A stretch of DNA of 64,000 nt. Source: Amycolatopsis thermoflava N1165. GTDB lineage: Bacteria; Actinomycetota; Actinomycetes; Mycobacteriales; Pseudonocardiaceae. The notes beneath the pieces are model-generated. The model searched no databases and was not told the origin of the DNA. It saw nothing but the letters and a program-made list of their open reading frames with translations. The first letter of the stretch is position 1, and each line of letters begins with the position of its first letter. Shown in pieces: positions 50,794-61,600 of this stretch. The translations under genes were made by a program, and so were the position numbers. The stretch covers positions 3,385,560-3,449,559 of the forward strand of contig NZ_KI421511.1 of assembly GCF_000473265.1 (NCBI RefSeq). Reading direction: 5' to 3'.

Positions 50794-52083
50794 TCAGCGC
50801 ACGCTCGACGTCTCCAGTGGTACCTCGTCCGAGCGCACCAGCCCCAGCTGCACCGTCTGGCGGCCGATCGCCGCGTCGAGGGTCCAGTCCACCGCGGTCC
50901 TGATGCGGTTCCCCGGCATCGCCAGCAGGTGGTAGCCGCGGGTCACCGCCTTCGCCGGCAGGCCCGACAGCGGGATGTGCAACGGGTTGGCCGCCGCCTG
51001 TGCGCCGCCCAGGTCGACCACGAAACCGAGGTCGTGGTGCTTGTACTGGCGCACCTCGCCGTACCCCAGGGTCGCCGCCACGTTGAGTCCGGCCAGCGTG
51101 CCCTGCCGCGTGGCGTGCTGGGCCGTCATCGCCGTCACCTCGCCCGGCCGGGTCAGGTCCGGGACCGCCACGGCGTCCCCGCAGGCGAACACCTCCGGGT
51201 GGCCGGGCACCTCCAGCGTGGGCTCGACGCAGAGCCGCCCGCGCTGCGTCGCCACACCCGCGGACTCCACGAGCGGGTCGGGGCGCACGCCGACGCACCA
51301 CGCGAGCGTCCGGGTGGGCACGAAATCCCCGGTCGTCAACAGGACTCCGTCGGTCGTCGCCTCCTTCACCGACGTCTCCGTCATGATCTCCACGCCCCGC
51401 CGCCGCAGCACCCGGTCCGCGGCGCGCGACAGCCTGCGGTCCAGCTCGGGCAGCACCTTCGGCGCCAGGTCCAGCAGCAGCCACCGCATCCGCTGACCGT
51501 CCAGCTCGCGGTGGTGCCGCGCGATGGCGCTGGTGAACAGCGGCCCCTGCGCGGCCACCTCGGTCCCGGTGTAGCCGGCGCCGACCACGACGAACGTGCA
51601 GCGCGCGTCCCGCTCCGCCGGGTCGTCCGCGGCCGCCGCCAGCTCGACCTGCCGGATCACGTGATCACGCAGGAACAACGCCTCCGACACGCTGCGGAAC
51701 CCGTGCGCGTGCTCGGCGATGCCCGGGATCGGCAGCAACTTGTTGACGCTGCCGACCGCGATGATCAGCCGGTCGTACTCGAGCCCGCGCGACGTGCCCT
51801 CCGGGTCCACGTACGTCAGCTTGCGGTCGTCCAGCGCCAGGGCCGTCACCTCGCCGAGCGCGAGCCGGATACCGGGCAGCGCGGCGGGCAGCGACACGGT
51901 GACGCGCCGCGGGTCGATCACCGCGGCCGCGACCTCGGGCAGCAGCGGCAGGTACAGGAAGTAGTCGGTGCGGTTGACCAGCACGATCTCCGTGCCGGAA
52001 TCCGGCGGGGGCGTCTTGAGCAGTGCACGGGCCGCCGAAAAGCCCGCGAAACCGCCGCCGACGATCACGATGCGCTTGGTCAC
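50794..52083 (-). CDS. NDH-2-like NADH dehydrogenase
   Basis: 429 residues. FAD-binding IVIVGGGFAGFSAARALL, NAD-binding FVVVGAGYTGTEVAAQG, and VFACGDAVAVPDLTRPGEVT followed by TAMTAQHATRQG, which is the quinone-contact region of type II enzymes. It feeds electrons from NADH into the quinone pool without pumping protons. Start is GTG 52083 behind GGGAGG. It is the second gene after the SDR gene. Confidence 0.9.
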   Translation of the reverse strand: MTKRIVIVGGGFAGFSAARALLKTPPPDSGTEIVLVNRTDYFLYLPLLPEVAAAVIDPRRVTVSLPAALPGIRLALGEVTALALDDRKLTYVDPEGTSRGLEYDRLIIAVGSVNKLLPIPGIAEHAHGFRSVSEALFLRDHVIRQVELAAAADDPAERDARCTFVVVGAGYTGTEVAAQGPLFTSAIARHHRELDGQRMRWLLLDLAPKVLPELDRRLSRAADRVLRRRGVEIMTETSVKEATTDGVLLTTGDFVPTRTLAWCVGVRPDPLVESAGVATQRGRLCVEPTLEVPGHPEVFACGDAVAVPDLTRPGEVTAMTAQHATRQGTLAGLNVAATLGYGEVRQYKHHDLGFVVDLGGAQAAANPLHIPLSGLPAKAVTRGYHLLAMPGNRIRTAVDWTLDAAIGRQTVQLGLVRSDEVPLETSSVR

Positions 52084-52101
52084 GACGCCTCCCAGGGGCG
52101 G

Positions 52102-52896
52102 TCAGGGCACGATCGAATCCACGTATCCCCCGTCCACGCGCACCGCTGCCCCGGTCGTCGCCGAGGCCTGCGGCGAGCTGAGGTAGACCACCATGTTCGC
52201 GATCTCCTCCGGCTCGATCAGGCGCTGCAGCAACGACTGCGGCCGGTGCACGCGCATGAACTCCTTCTGCGCCTCGTCCCACGGCAGGTTCCGGTCGACG
52301 AGCTGGTACACGAAGTCCTCCACGCCGCCGGTGTGCGTCGGCCCGGCGATCACGGCGTTCACGGTCACCCCGGTGCCCGCGGCGGCCTTCGCGAACCCGC
52401 GGGACACGCCCAGCAGCGCCGTTTTCGACATGCCGTAGTGGATCATCTCCGCGGGGATGACGATCGCCGAGTCGCTCGCGATGTACTGGACGCGGCCCCA
52501 GCCCCGCTCGGTCATGCCGGGCAGGTAGGCGCGGGTGAGCCGCACCGCGGCGAGCACGTTCACCTCGAAGTAACGGCGCCACTCGTCGTCAGTGATCTCC
52601 AGCGGATCGGCCGAGTTGAAGATGCCCAGGTTGTTGACCAGGATGTCGGCACGCGGCAGCTGGTCCACCGCGTCCCGCGCGCCCTGCTCGCTCGCGAGGT
52701 CGGCGACCACCGGCACCACCTGGGCGTCGGGCACCTCGGTGGTCAGCTGCTCGATCGCCTTCGTCACCTTGTCCGCGCCGCGACCGTTCACGGCGACCCG
52801 GGCGCCCGCCCGCGCCAGCCCGAGCGCGATCGCCGCGCCGATGCCCTGCGTGGAACCGGTGACCAGGGCCGTCCTCCCGCTCAGATCGAGACGCAT
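52102..52896 (-). CDS. Short-chain dehydrogenase/reductase
   Basis: 264 residues, classical SDR. TGSTQGIG at the nucleotide site, NNLG, Ser in YIASDSAIV and the Tyr-xxx-Lys pair in MIHYGMSKTALLG are all present. VDGGYVDSIVP is the standard C-terminus. Some family members of this type reduce or oxidise aldehydes or ketones of sugars and steroids. Start is ATG 52896. It is 18 bases upstream of the NDH-2-like gene. Confidence 0.92.
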   Translation of the reverse strand: MRLDLSGRTALVTGSTQGIGAAIALGLARAGARVAVNGRGADKVTKAIEQLTTEVPDAQVVPVVADLASEQGARDAVDQLPRADILVNNLGIFNSADPLEITDDEWRRYFEVNVLAAVRLTRAYLPGMTERGWGRVQYIASDSAIVIPAEMIHYGMSKTALLGVSRGFAKAAAGTGVTVNAVIAGPTHTGGVEDFVYQLVDRNLPWDEAQKEFMRVHRPQSLLQRLIEPEEIANMVVYLSSPQASATTGAAVRVDGGYVDSIVP

Positions 52897-52935
52897 GCAG
52901 CGATGGTATGGGCGCCGGGCCGGGGCCGCAGGGCT

Positions 52936-53200
52936 TCACCCGGCGGCCGCGGCGAAGATGAAGCAGCCGTAGGCGACGTTGCGGCTGTGCACCTCGACAC
53001 CCCGGGCGCGGCCGGCACCTCGCCGAGCGCGGCGACAGGGTGGGTGCCGTCGTGCAGGGTGGTCCAGCCGCGGTGGTCGTACGCGCGCAGCACCTGCGGC
53101 CGGCTCAGCCACTCCCGCGGGTACTCCTCCGTGCGCGCCGGCCCGCCGCAGTCCCTGGAGTCGGCGTGGATTCGCTCGACCGGGCGACCCGACAGTGATC
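52936..53200 (-). pseudogene. Frameshifted 3' remnant of an unidentified gene
   Basis: Minus-strand reading gives RPVERIHADSRDCGGPARTE, EWLSRPQVLRAYDHRGWTTL and HDGTHPVAALGEVPAA in one frame, and after a one-base slip near 53003 VEVHSRNVAYGCFIFAAAAG to a stop at 52936. A stop closes the frame upstream. The family is not recognised. Only the tail of a larger gene seems to be left. Confidence 0.4.
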
Positions 53201-53233
53201 ATGGCGCCAAGCTGACGGTTTTCCGACGTCGCG

Positions 53234-55678
53234 TCAGCTGCCCGTGGCCACCTCACGGACCTCGGCGGCGGTCAGCTCGCGGCCGTACAGCCGGAAGTCG
53301 GCGACCGCGCCGTCCAGGTAGGGGTGCTTGGCGTTCTGCGAGCGGCCCAGGTAGTTGAGCTGCGTCGCGCCGAGCAGCAGCGGGCTCATGCGTGGTGCCG
53401 GGTTCTCGCCGGTCAGCTCGCCGTCGAAGTACAACCGGATCCGCTCGCCCAGCGTCACCGCTACGTGCGTCCACACCCCGGCGGTCAAGGGCACCGCGGC
53501 GTCGGCGAAGTCCTCGCCCTCCATGCCGGCCAGCTTCATCGCGAAGCGGGCCCGCCCGAGGCCGGTGCGTGGCGTGAGGAAGGCGTAGGACTGGGCGTTG
53601 AACCCGAGATCGAACACGCGCGTGGAGTTCACGATGGTGTCGGCCCGCACCCACATCGCGATCGTCGCCCCGGTGAGGTTCGCCAGCAGCCCCGACGGCA
53701 ACCGCACGTGGGCGCCGGCGCCGTTGAGCTCCACGCCGCGGTCACCGAACACCGCGCCGCCGGCGAGCTCCGCGTCCGGCCACCGGCCGCTGCTCTCCCG
53801 GGCGTCGCGCAGCGGGAACACGGCCACCGTCCGCGGCGCGGGACGCGACGGCGGCAGCGCGAAGTACACGCTGTAGTGCTCGTGGTGCACGTCCAGGAAC
53901 GGGCTCAGCCGCAGCCGCTGGTCCCCGGCCTGCACGCTGAACTCCACGCGTCCCGGCTCGCGCCGCAGCGACCTCGGGTCGACCGTGGGGATCACCGCGG
54001 GCACGGTGTCGCCGTGGCGGGCGGCGAGCACCAGCGGGCCGTAGGTGAGGGCGTGCACGGCCGGGTTGTCCGGCGCCGGCCGCCACTCCACAGTCATCGG
54101 CAGCCGCAGCTCCACCACGTCCCCGTCGCGCCACCGCCGCCGCACCACGGCGAACCGGCCGGGCTCGGCGCGCACCGCCTCGCCGTTGACGAACAGCTTC
54201 GCGTGCGTGGCCCAGGACGGGATCCGCACCCGCAGCGCGAACGCGCCGGAACCGGACACGTGCAGCCGCACGGTTTCGTCGTAGGGGTACTCGGTCTCCA
54301 GCCGGATCCGGGCGCCGCCGTGGTCCACTTCGGATGGGATGAACTGGTTGACCCACAACCCGTCGTCGGCGGCGTAGTAGACGTTCTCGGCGTACTTCAC
54401 GTGCGTCTCCAGGCCGGTGCCGTGGTCGCAGGTGAAGTTGCCGTAGTCGCTGGAGTACGTGCCGGGGTCCGACACCACGCCGTCCTTGCCCTTGCGCTGT
54501 GCGCCGGGGACGAGGCCGGTGTAGTAGGTGACGAACCCGTGCGCGGAGTCCGGGTCCTGCTCCCCCAGCATCTGGTTGAGCAGGGTCCACTCCGAGTAGT
54601 CCAGGTAGTCGGTGCGCGACGGGTCCCGCAGGAACAGCAGGCGGCTCAGCTTCAGCATGTTGTAGCTGTTGCAGTTCTCGCAGGTGTTCTCGCCGAGCTG
54701 GCTGACGATCTGGTCGGGCGGGCCGAAGAACTCGGCGTTGGCGTTGCCGCCGATGACATAGGTGTGGTGGTGCACGACCTGGTCCCAGAAGTAGGTCGCG
54801 ATCGTGCGGTAGTACTCCTCGCCGGTGGCGTCCCATTCGACGGCCGCGCCGACGATCTTGGCGATGTCGGTGTTGGCGTGCCGCCCGGCGAGCGTGTCCC
54901 GCCGCTGGGACAGCGGCACGAAGATCTCGTCGTGGTCGAACAGCTTCGCGGTCTCCAGGTGCTGCCGGTCACCCGTCACCAGGGCGAGGCTCGCCAGGGT
55001 CTCGTTCATGCCGCCGAACTCGGTGTGCAGCACCTTCTGCTGCGCCTCGCGCGACAGGTTCGCCATGCGGGCGCGAGCCCACCGCGCCATGCCGAGCAGC
55101 ACGTCGAGCGCCTGGCGGTTGCCGAGCAGGCGGTACTGGTCGAGCAGCCCGGCCATGATCTTGTGGATGGTGTAGTAGGGCGCCCACACGACCTTGCCCG
55201 CTTCGAGATCGGCGAACGCCTGCTCGGGGAAGGCTGACAGGTAGCCCTCGGTGAACCCGGCGGCGGGCGCGGCGGCCTGGCATTCGGCCAGCGCGGCGAC
55301 GATCCGCGCTCCCTTGCCGGCCAGCTCGGTGTCGCCGGTGTTCGCGGCCGCCAGGGCCAGGCCGGACAGCAGGTGGCCGGTGGTGTGGCCGCGCAGCTGG
55401 ATGCCCGGCGCCTCCCAGCCACCGCAGGGTTCGGCCGTGCTGGGCAGGCCCGCGGTGACCCGGAACATGTGCAGCAGCCGGTCGGCGTCGACGAACCGCA
55501 GGTACGCGACGGTCCGCTCCATGTTCTGCCGGTAGCGCGAGTCGAGCAGGCGGACCCGGCCGAGTTCGAGCGGGCGCGGCCGGGCGGTGTCCGCGGTCGC
55601 GGCGGCGGGTGGCAGCGCCGCCACCAGCCCCGCCGCCGCGGCCAGCCCGAACACGCCGCGACGGGTGAACGCGGTCAT
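53234..55678 (-). CDS. GH127/GH146-like beta-L-arabinofuranosidase with LamG-type C-terminal domain
   Basis: 814 residues. The N-terminus is a Tat-type signal (FTRRGVFGLAAAAGLVAAL), followed by an alpha/alpha-barrel of the GH127 type. The zinc and nucleophile residues are in ENTCENCNSYNMLKL (Glu334/Cys336) and GNFTCDHGTGLE (Cys417). In the characterised enzyme HypBA1 the zinc is held by Glu338, Cys340, Cys417 and Cys418; here the second Cys of the pair is Asp418. Residues from about 620 form a laminin-G-like carbohydrate domain (GATIAMWVRADT, WTHVAVTLGERIRLYFDGEL). It would release L-arabinofuranose from plant wall material outside the cell. Its start ATG 55678 overlaps the previous stop as ATGA. 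Confidence 0.88.
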   Translation of the reverse strand: MTAFTRRGVFGLAAAAGLVAALPPAAATADTARPRPLELGRVRLLDSRYRQNMERTVAYLRFVDADRLLHMFRVTAGLPSTAEPCGGWEAPGIQLRGHTTGHLLSGLALAAANTGDTELAGKGARIVAALAECQAAAPAAGFTEGYLSAFPEQAFADLEAGKVVWAPYYTIHKIMAGLLDQYRLLGNRQALDVLLGMARWARARMANLSREAQQKVLHTEFGGMNETLASLALVTGDRQHLETAKLFDHDEIFVPLSQRRDTLAGRHANTDIAKIVGAAVEWDATGEEYYRTIATYFWDQVVHHHTYVIGGNANAEFFGPPDQIVSQLGENTCENCNSYNMLKLSRLLFLRDPSRTDYLDYSEWTLLNQMLGEQDPDSAHGFVTYYTGLVPGAQRKGKDGVVSDPGTYSSDYGNFTCDHGTGLETHVKYAENVYYAADDGLWVNQFIPSEVDHGGARIRLETEYPYDETVRLHVSGSGAFALRVRIPSWATHAKLFVNGEAVRAEPGRFAVVRRRWRDGDVVELRLPMTVEWRPAPDNPAVHALTYGPLVLAARHGDTVPAVIPTVDPRSLRREPGRVEFSVQAGDQRLRLSPFLDVHHEHYSVYFALPPSRPAPRTVAVFPLRDARESSGRWPDAELAGGAVFGDRGVELNGAGAHVRLPSGLLANLTGATIAMWVRADTIVNSTRVFDLGFNAQSYAFLTPRTGLGRARFAMKLAGMEGEDFADAAVPLTAGVWTHVAVTLGERIRLYFDGELTGENPAPRMSPLLLGATQLNYLGRSQNAKHPYLDGAVADFRLYGRELTAAEVREVATGS

Positions 55679-58583
55679 CGGATCTCCTCCTGGCGGTAGG
55701 GCACGAGCCGGGCCGGGCCCACCAGCCCGTAGGCCTGACGGGTGGCGATCCCGAACACGGCGGGGTTGCTCACGCGCAGCCGGTTGAGCAGGGTCGTGGC
55801 GACCTCGACCTCGATGGTGTTGCGGCCGGGACGCAGCCACGGCCCGACGTCCACCACCGGGTCGAGCACGTCGGCGGGCGGCAGGGCGCGGCCGTTGACG
55901 GTGACGCGGTAGGTGTCGAACACCTCGCCGAGTTCGAGGTAGGCGCCGAGGCCGGGACGCCACGAACCGAGGTCGACCGTCGTGCGGTAGCGGCCGACAC
56001 CGGAGACGTCCTGCAGTTCCGGGATCGCCGACCAGGCGTCGAGGGCGGTCAGGCTGAGCCGGTGCGTCGTCTTGACCGTCTCGGTGGGCGTCGCGCCCGG
56101 CTGCCAGTCCTCGACCTCGAGGTCCCACGCGGTCAGCGGCACCGGCGCGGGCACCGCATCCACGGTGGTGCGGACGACGCGGCCGGTGGACAACGTGGTC
56201 GAGTAGGCGCCGGCCGCGGTGGCGCGCAGGACCAGCTTGCCGCCGTCGAACCGGACCTCGCCGTCGGAGGCGGTGGCGTGCGGGGCGCGGTCGCCGGGGC
56301 CGAAGCCGATCAGCATCGACTGCCCCGGGTTGAGCGCGACCCGCACGCGCACCCGGTCGCCGGTGCGCTCGAACCGGCCGATGCGCTCGACACGCCCCGT
56401 CCACGCGTCGAGCAGGTACGGCACGGCCGAGCGGTCGCGGGAGGTGAGCCAGACGTCCTGGTCCACGGCGTTGATCCGGCGGTTCTCCGCGTGCCGGGCA
56501 TTGGCGAGGTAGTAGTAGTCCACGCCGTCGTCGACCCGGTGCACGGTCATGATCGTCGAGCGGTCGTACTCGACGTCGCGGGTCACGCCGAGGTCGGCGA
56601 GCGCGCCGGGGATGCCGTTGGCGTCCGCGGCCACCCGCACCCGCGGCTGGGCGACGAGCTGGGCCAGCAGGGTCCGGAGCTGGTCGTTCTCGCCGGGCAG
56701 GGCGATGCCGGCGGCGTGCACGTCGGTCCAGCTGCCGACCACCACGACCGGCAGGCCGGCGCGGGCGAGGTCGAGCAGCCGCTGCGCGGCGTGCACGGAC
56801 AGGGTGTGTTCCTTGTTGCGGAAGATGTCGCCGTCGAGGACCAGCGCCTTGTACGCCGGACCGTCGGGGGCGAGGCGGCCGTCGCGCACGACCGCGCTGG
56901 GCAGGTCGAGCATCGCCTCGCTGAGGAAGCCGTGGGTCCAGCCGACGGGGATGCCGTCGTTGGTCGCCCACGGCGCGCCGATGCCGGTGGAGGTCCAGCC
57001 CTTCTGCCGGAAGAACGCGATGTCGGTCTTCTGGACCCCGGCGCGCAGCACGAGTTGCGTGCGGGCGAACCAGCCGGCGATGTCGGGCACGTGGCCCCAG
57101 GTCGGCTGGCGCGGGCCCCACGCCTCGGCGTAGCCGATGCCGTTGCCGTTGTAGGGCGAGAACGCCGCGAAACCCGGCCACGCCGCGCCAGGCGCCGACG
57201 CGTAGGAAAACCCGTGCAGGACGGCCTGGTTGACCCCACCGGCGAACACGCTGCCCATCGTCTGCAGCACCTTGTCCCAGGTCGTGCTGTAGGCGCCGTT
57301 GGCGTAGGCGGCGGACTCGCACGACAGCAGCTGCCGTCCGCCCATGTCGCGGCCGGAAGCGAGCACGCGGTAGTCGTCGAGGTTCTTGAAGCCAAGCGAC
57401 TCGCTCTCCGGCACGTCGAGCAGCGCGGCGCTGCGGATCGCGTCGGTGGGCAGTCCGTAGGGCTGGACGCGCAGGGTCATGCCGAGGCTGTGCGCGAAGT
57501 CGCGCAGCGGGAGCAGGTGGTTGTCGTGGTAGAGGTCGGAGAGGACCTGGTTGTGGTCGTCGCGGACGTGGTTGGTCGTCTCGGCGTCGAAGGTGAACGG
57601 GTACTTTTCGTTGCGCTGCACGATGACCGGCAGGTACGGCAGCAGGTCGTAGCCGGCGCGGCGGCGGAACTCGGCGAGGTGATCGGGTGTCCAGGGGGTC
57701 GCCTCGGTCTCGATCTCCAGCGAGTCCTCGAACAGGTCGCCGCCGGTCTCGCGGAGCAGGCGGCGGATCGCAGGGGTGAGGATGACCGAGTTCCACACGT
57801 CGATCACCGCCTGTACGCCGGCGCGGCTGAAGTGGTCGACGACGTAGGACGCCGGCTCGGTGTGCGGGCCGGCTTCCGGTTGCTGCGCGGCCCCCCGCAG
57901 CCAGTAGGCGATGACGGCCCAGGTGCCCTCGGGCGCGGTCCAGGTCTCGCCGTCGCCGAGGGTGCGGACGGTCGCCGGGTCGAGGGTGACGGTGGCGGCC
58001 GTCGTGGATCCGACGACCTTGGCGACCTGCACGGCGAGGAGGTCCTGCTTGTGCACGCCCTCCTCGGGCGGCTCGACGGCGGCCGGCGGCGGTCCGGAGT
58101 AGACGGTGCCGCCCGGCACGAAGGTCACGCCGTGGGCGAGTTCCTTGCAGGCGGCCGGGTCGTCGGGCGTGATGGTGGGGACGGCGGTCGGCCAGCACGG
58201 GCCGAGCGCGAGGTCGACGCGGAGCTTGCGGTCGCGGGCGCGACGCAGGGCGGTCTCCACGGCGGCGAGCCAGCCGGGGTGCCCCACCCGTGGCCGGCGG
58301 GGTCGAGGTCGGCGCGGACGCTGTGGTGCACGTCCTGGATCTCGACGCCGCCGAAGCCGGCGTCGGCGATCTGGTCGACCTCGCGGGCGATCTCCCGCAG
58401 GTCGACCATGCCGTGCGGCCACCACCAGCGGAACTTGGCGGCGGTGTCGGTGCCGGGGGCGGCGAAGCGCTGCGCGAACGGTCTGCCGGGTGCGGCCAGC
58501 GCGGGCGGCACGGCGGGAAGCGCTGCGGCGACGCCGAAGGCGGCGGTGGCGCCGAGGAAAGTACGCCGGGTGAGTCCGGTCAT
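55675..58583 (-). pseudogene. GH106-like alpha-L-rhamnosidase gene with one-base frameshift
   Basis: Tat-signal start (LTRRTFLGATAAFGVAAALP) and the GH106 N-terminal motif FRWWWPHGMVDLREIAREVD, DAGFGGVEIQDV are read in one frame from ATG 58583. From about 58276 the family sequence continues only in the next frame (GHPGWLAAVETALRRARDRK through to the C-terminal beta-sandwich ending at 55675). The slip falls in a run of four C (58276-58279 on the plus strand, G in that strand): one extra base would give GWGTPGWLAAV, as expected. A repaired gene has about 970 codons. It may be a sequencing error, a real mutation, or phase variation at a short homopolymer. Its stop overlaps the GH127 start. Confidence 0.8.
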
Positions 58584-58622
58584 GAGGAGACTCCGGGAAA
58601 GTCGGGGGATGGGGAAATCGAG

Positions 58623-58660
58623 CCGGTGCTGCCCCCGGCGTTGTCCGGGGGCAGCACCGG
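58623..58660. terminator. Strong hairpin between two rhamnosidase-like genes
   Basis: CCGGTGCTGCCCCCGG (58623-58638) pairs perfectly with 58645-58660 around a six-base loop. It lies five bases before the stop of the leftward gene at 58665 and 40 bases upstream of the start of the next gene (58583). It could terminate the GH78/GH106 transcript or attenuate read-through into the second pair of genes. Confidence 0.8.
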
Positions 58661-58664
58661 GGGC

Positions 58665-61600
58665 TCAGCGGCCCTGGTCCAGCCGCGTGGTCACCACGGC
58701 CTGCGGCCGCAGCACCACGGGACCGGCCAGGCCCGACGGCAGGATCTTGTTGCGTGAGTTGGCCAGCGTGTTGGTCACCCGCACCGCGATCGTGTTCTCG
58801 CCGGGCTTCAGGAGCGCGGTGGCGTCCACTGTGTACGGCCGCCACAACGCGGTGGGCAACGCCTGGCCGTTCACGGTCACCGTGGCCAGGTCGTGCACCT
58901 CGCCCAAGTCCAGGACCAGGCGGCGGTTCGCCAGGTCCTGCGCGGTCAGCGAAACCGTCGTCGAGTAGACGGCGCTGCCGGAGAACGTCGGGTCGAAAGC
59001 CGTCCACGAACCGAGTGGCCGCTCCGCCTCCAGGGCGCCCGGTTTCTCCAGCCGCACCCGCCACGGGCCCGCCAGCGGGATCGGGGTCAGCGCGTCCGTC
59101 ACGGTCGCCACGCCGCCGTAGCTCCGGCCGTTCGCCGCGCCGGACAGGCGGTACTCGCCGGGCGCGTCGGCGATCACCGTGGCCTGCATGGACCGTCCGT
59201 CCACTGTGACCACGTCCGCCCGCAACGTGCCGTCGGTCAGGTGAGCCGTCTCCCCGACGCCGTGGCGGAAGACCACCGCGAGCGTCTCGTAGGGCTGCAG
59301 CCGCACCGGCACCGCCACGCCGTCCCGTTCCGCCCGGTACGCCGTCGCGGCGCGGGTCGAGCCGGTGCGCGGGTCCCAGATCTCCGGGACGCCCCCGCTG
59401 GGGAACGTCGCCGTCGTCGTCACGACCTGGTCGCTCTCGTTGTTCAGCAGGTAGGCGACGTCCTTGCCGCGCGCGGTCCGCGAGACCCGCACGCTCGACG
59501 CCGCCGGCTCCAGCTGCGCCGCCGCGTACGCCCGGGCCAGGCCCGGCAGGGCATCGGCATCACCGACGACCGAGACCGAACCGGCGCCCCGGCGCTGCCA
59601 CGCCGCACCCGCGTCACCGAACAGGCGGCGCAGCTCGCCCGCCAGCTCGGCGTCCCGGCCACGCGCCTCGCGTGCCGGCAGCGGGCCGACCGCCGCCACG
59701 TGCCCGCCGACCTGCACGAACCGCGCCAGCGTGCGTACCGTCTCCAGGTCCAGCACCGGCGTCTCGGGCAGCACCACCAGCTCGTAGGACGCCTCGCCGA
59801 CGTGCAACTGACCGGCCCGCGCCACGGCCTGGAACCGCGCCACCGGATCGCCGGACAACGACGAGTCGCTCACCAGGTCGAAGTCGACCTGACCCCGCTC
59901 CAGCGCGTACGCGGCGTCCGCGAACTGCCCGTCCAGCGAGTGCTCCGCGTCGGCCACCCGGGTCTGCTCGGCCGCCCGCTGCGGCTGCACCAGCACGGTC
60001 CGCGCCAGGTTCTCGCCGCGGCCCAGCTCCATCACGCGGCCGATCCACTCGTCGACCGCGGGCATATCCGCCCAGAACGTGCTGCGCGGACCGAACGGCG
60101 GCGGGAAGTTCACCGAGTTCTCGTCCGTCCACATGGCATGCAGGAACGTCAGGTTCACGCCGCGCGCCGCGAGCGCACCCGTGGTCGCGTGCATGAACTC
60201 CGGCGCCACCTGCCAGCCCGAGTTGCCGAACGTCTCCATCACCACGCGCGGCGCGCCGCTCTGGTGCGCGGCGGACGCGGCGTTGCGGCCCAGCATGGTC
60301 TGCTCGCCGAGCGTGTAATCGCCGGTGATCATGTCGCTGCCCGGCACCTGCGCCCACTGGTTGTCCTTGCTCAGGTCACCGGTGGAGTGCATGCGCTGCT
60401 GCGGGCCCTCCTCGTCCAGCAGCGGGTTGGTCAGCAGCTGCAGCCCGTGCCGCGCCATCCAGTCGGCCTCGCGCTGGTAGTAGTTCGTGGCGAACAGGTT
60501 GTTCACCGCGCGCCAGTAGTAGCCGGCGGCCGGGTCGGCGGTGGGGTCGAGCCCGTCCGCCGCGCCCATGTACGCCACACCCGGGGTGCCGCCGGCGGCG
60601 ATGATCGCCTGAGCCAGGCCCGGTGAGGCGGGCAGCCGCTTGAACGGGTGCGGCTGCGCGGAGGCGATGAACGGCTCGTCGTCCCAGAACCCGGGCACCA
60701 CGGTGCCCATCGCCCACGGGAACCGCCGTACGTACTCGCCCGGCACGGTGTCCATGAACGCGTCCGTCGCCGCCGGGTCGAGCAGGTCCAGGTAGCCGCG
60801 CACGTAGCCGCTGGAGTCGTCGCGCAGCAGCGCCTGCGCGTACACGTCGACCTGCCACTGGCCCGCCGGGACCTGCCAGGTGCCCTTCGCCGGGTCCAAC
60901 TCGACCGCGGTCCGGTGGTCGGCCGTGCCCGCCGGGCGCGCCGCCGCGGCGGTGATCCCGGCCAGGTTCACCCGCGTCGCCGGGAAGTCCGCGAGCACCC
61001 GGGCGTCGTCGAAGTTCGACGACCACAACGCCGTGCCGTCGGGCGCGGTCACCGACAGGTTGTCCCATTGCGACCGCTGGGTGCCCTCGGCCGACACCGC
61101 GACCGACCCCGTGGCGTACGTGGCATCGGTGGCCGCGGGCTGCACGGTGTTGTTGATCTTCGGGGTGATCGTGTTCCCGGAGACCGTCACCGTGATCGTC
61201 TGCGCGCGGGTCGCGGAGAACCCGGGCGTCGGGATGCCGGTGGTCAGCCGGGTGCGCCGGTCCCCGTCGACCCGCCACACGGTGGTGTTGCCCTTGACGT
61301 CCACGTCGACCAGGTAGCCGTTCGTGCCGTCGCTGCGCACCATCAGCTGCGTGCCGCCGGTGGTGAGCGTGACCTTGCCGGTGACCGTGTAGTCGGTCCA
61401 GCCGGCGCCGGTCGTGATCGCCGCGCCGCCGGGCTTGGTCGCCGGGTCGACGACGAGCTTCCCGGTGTCCACGGCCAGTCCGGTGGTCTCGGCGAGGGTC
61501 ACCGCCGCCGGACCGGTCACCACGCGGCTGGACCGCAGCAGTCCCTTGAGCCGCAGCTCCGGGTGCTCCTCGGCGACCTTCAGGCCGGCCCGGCCGCTCG

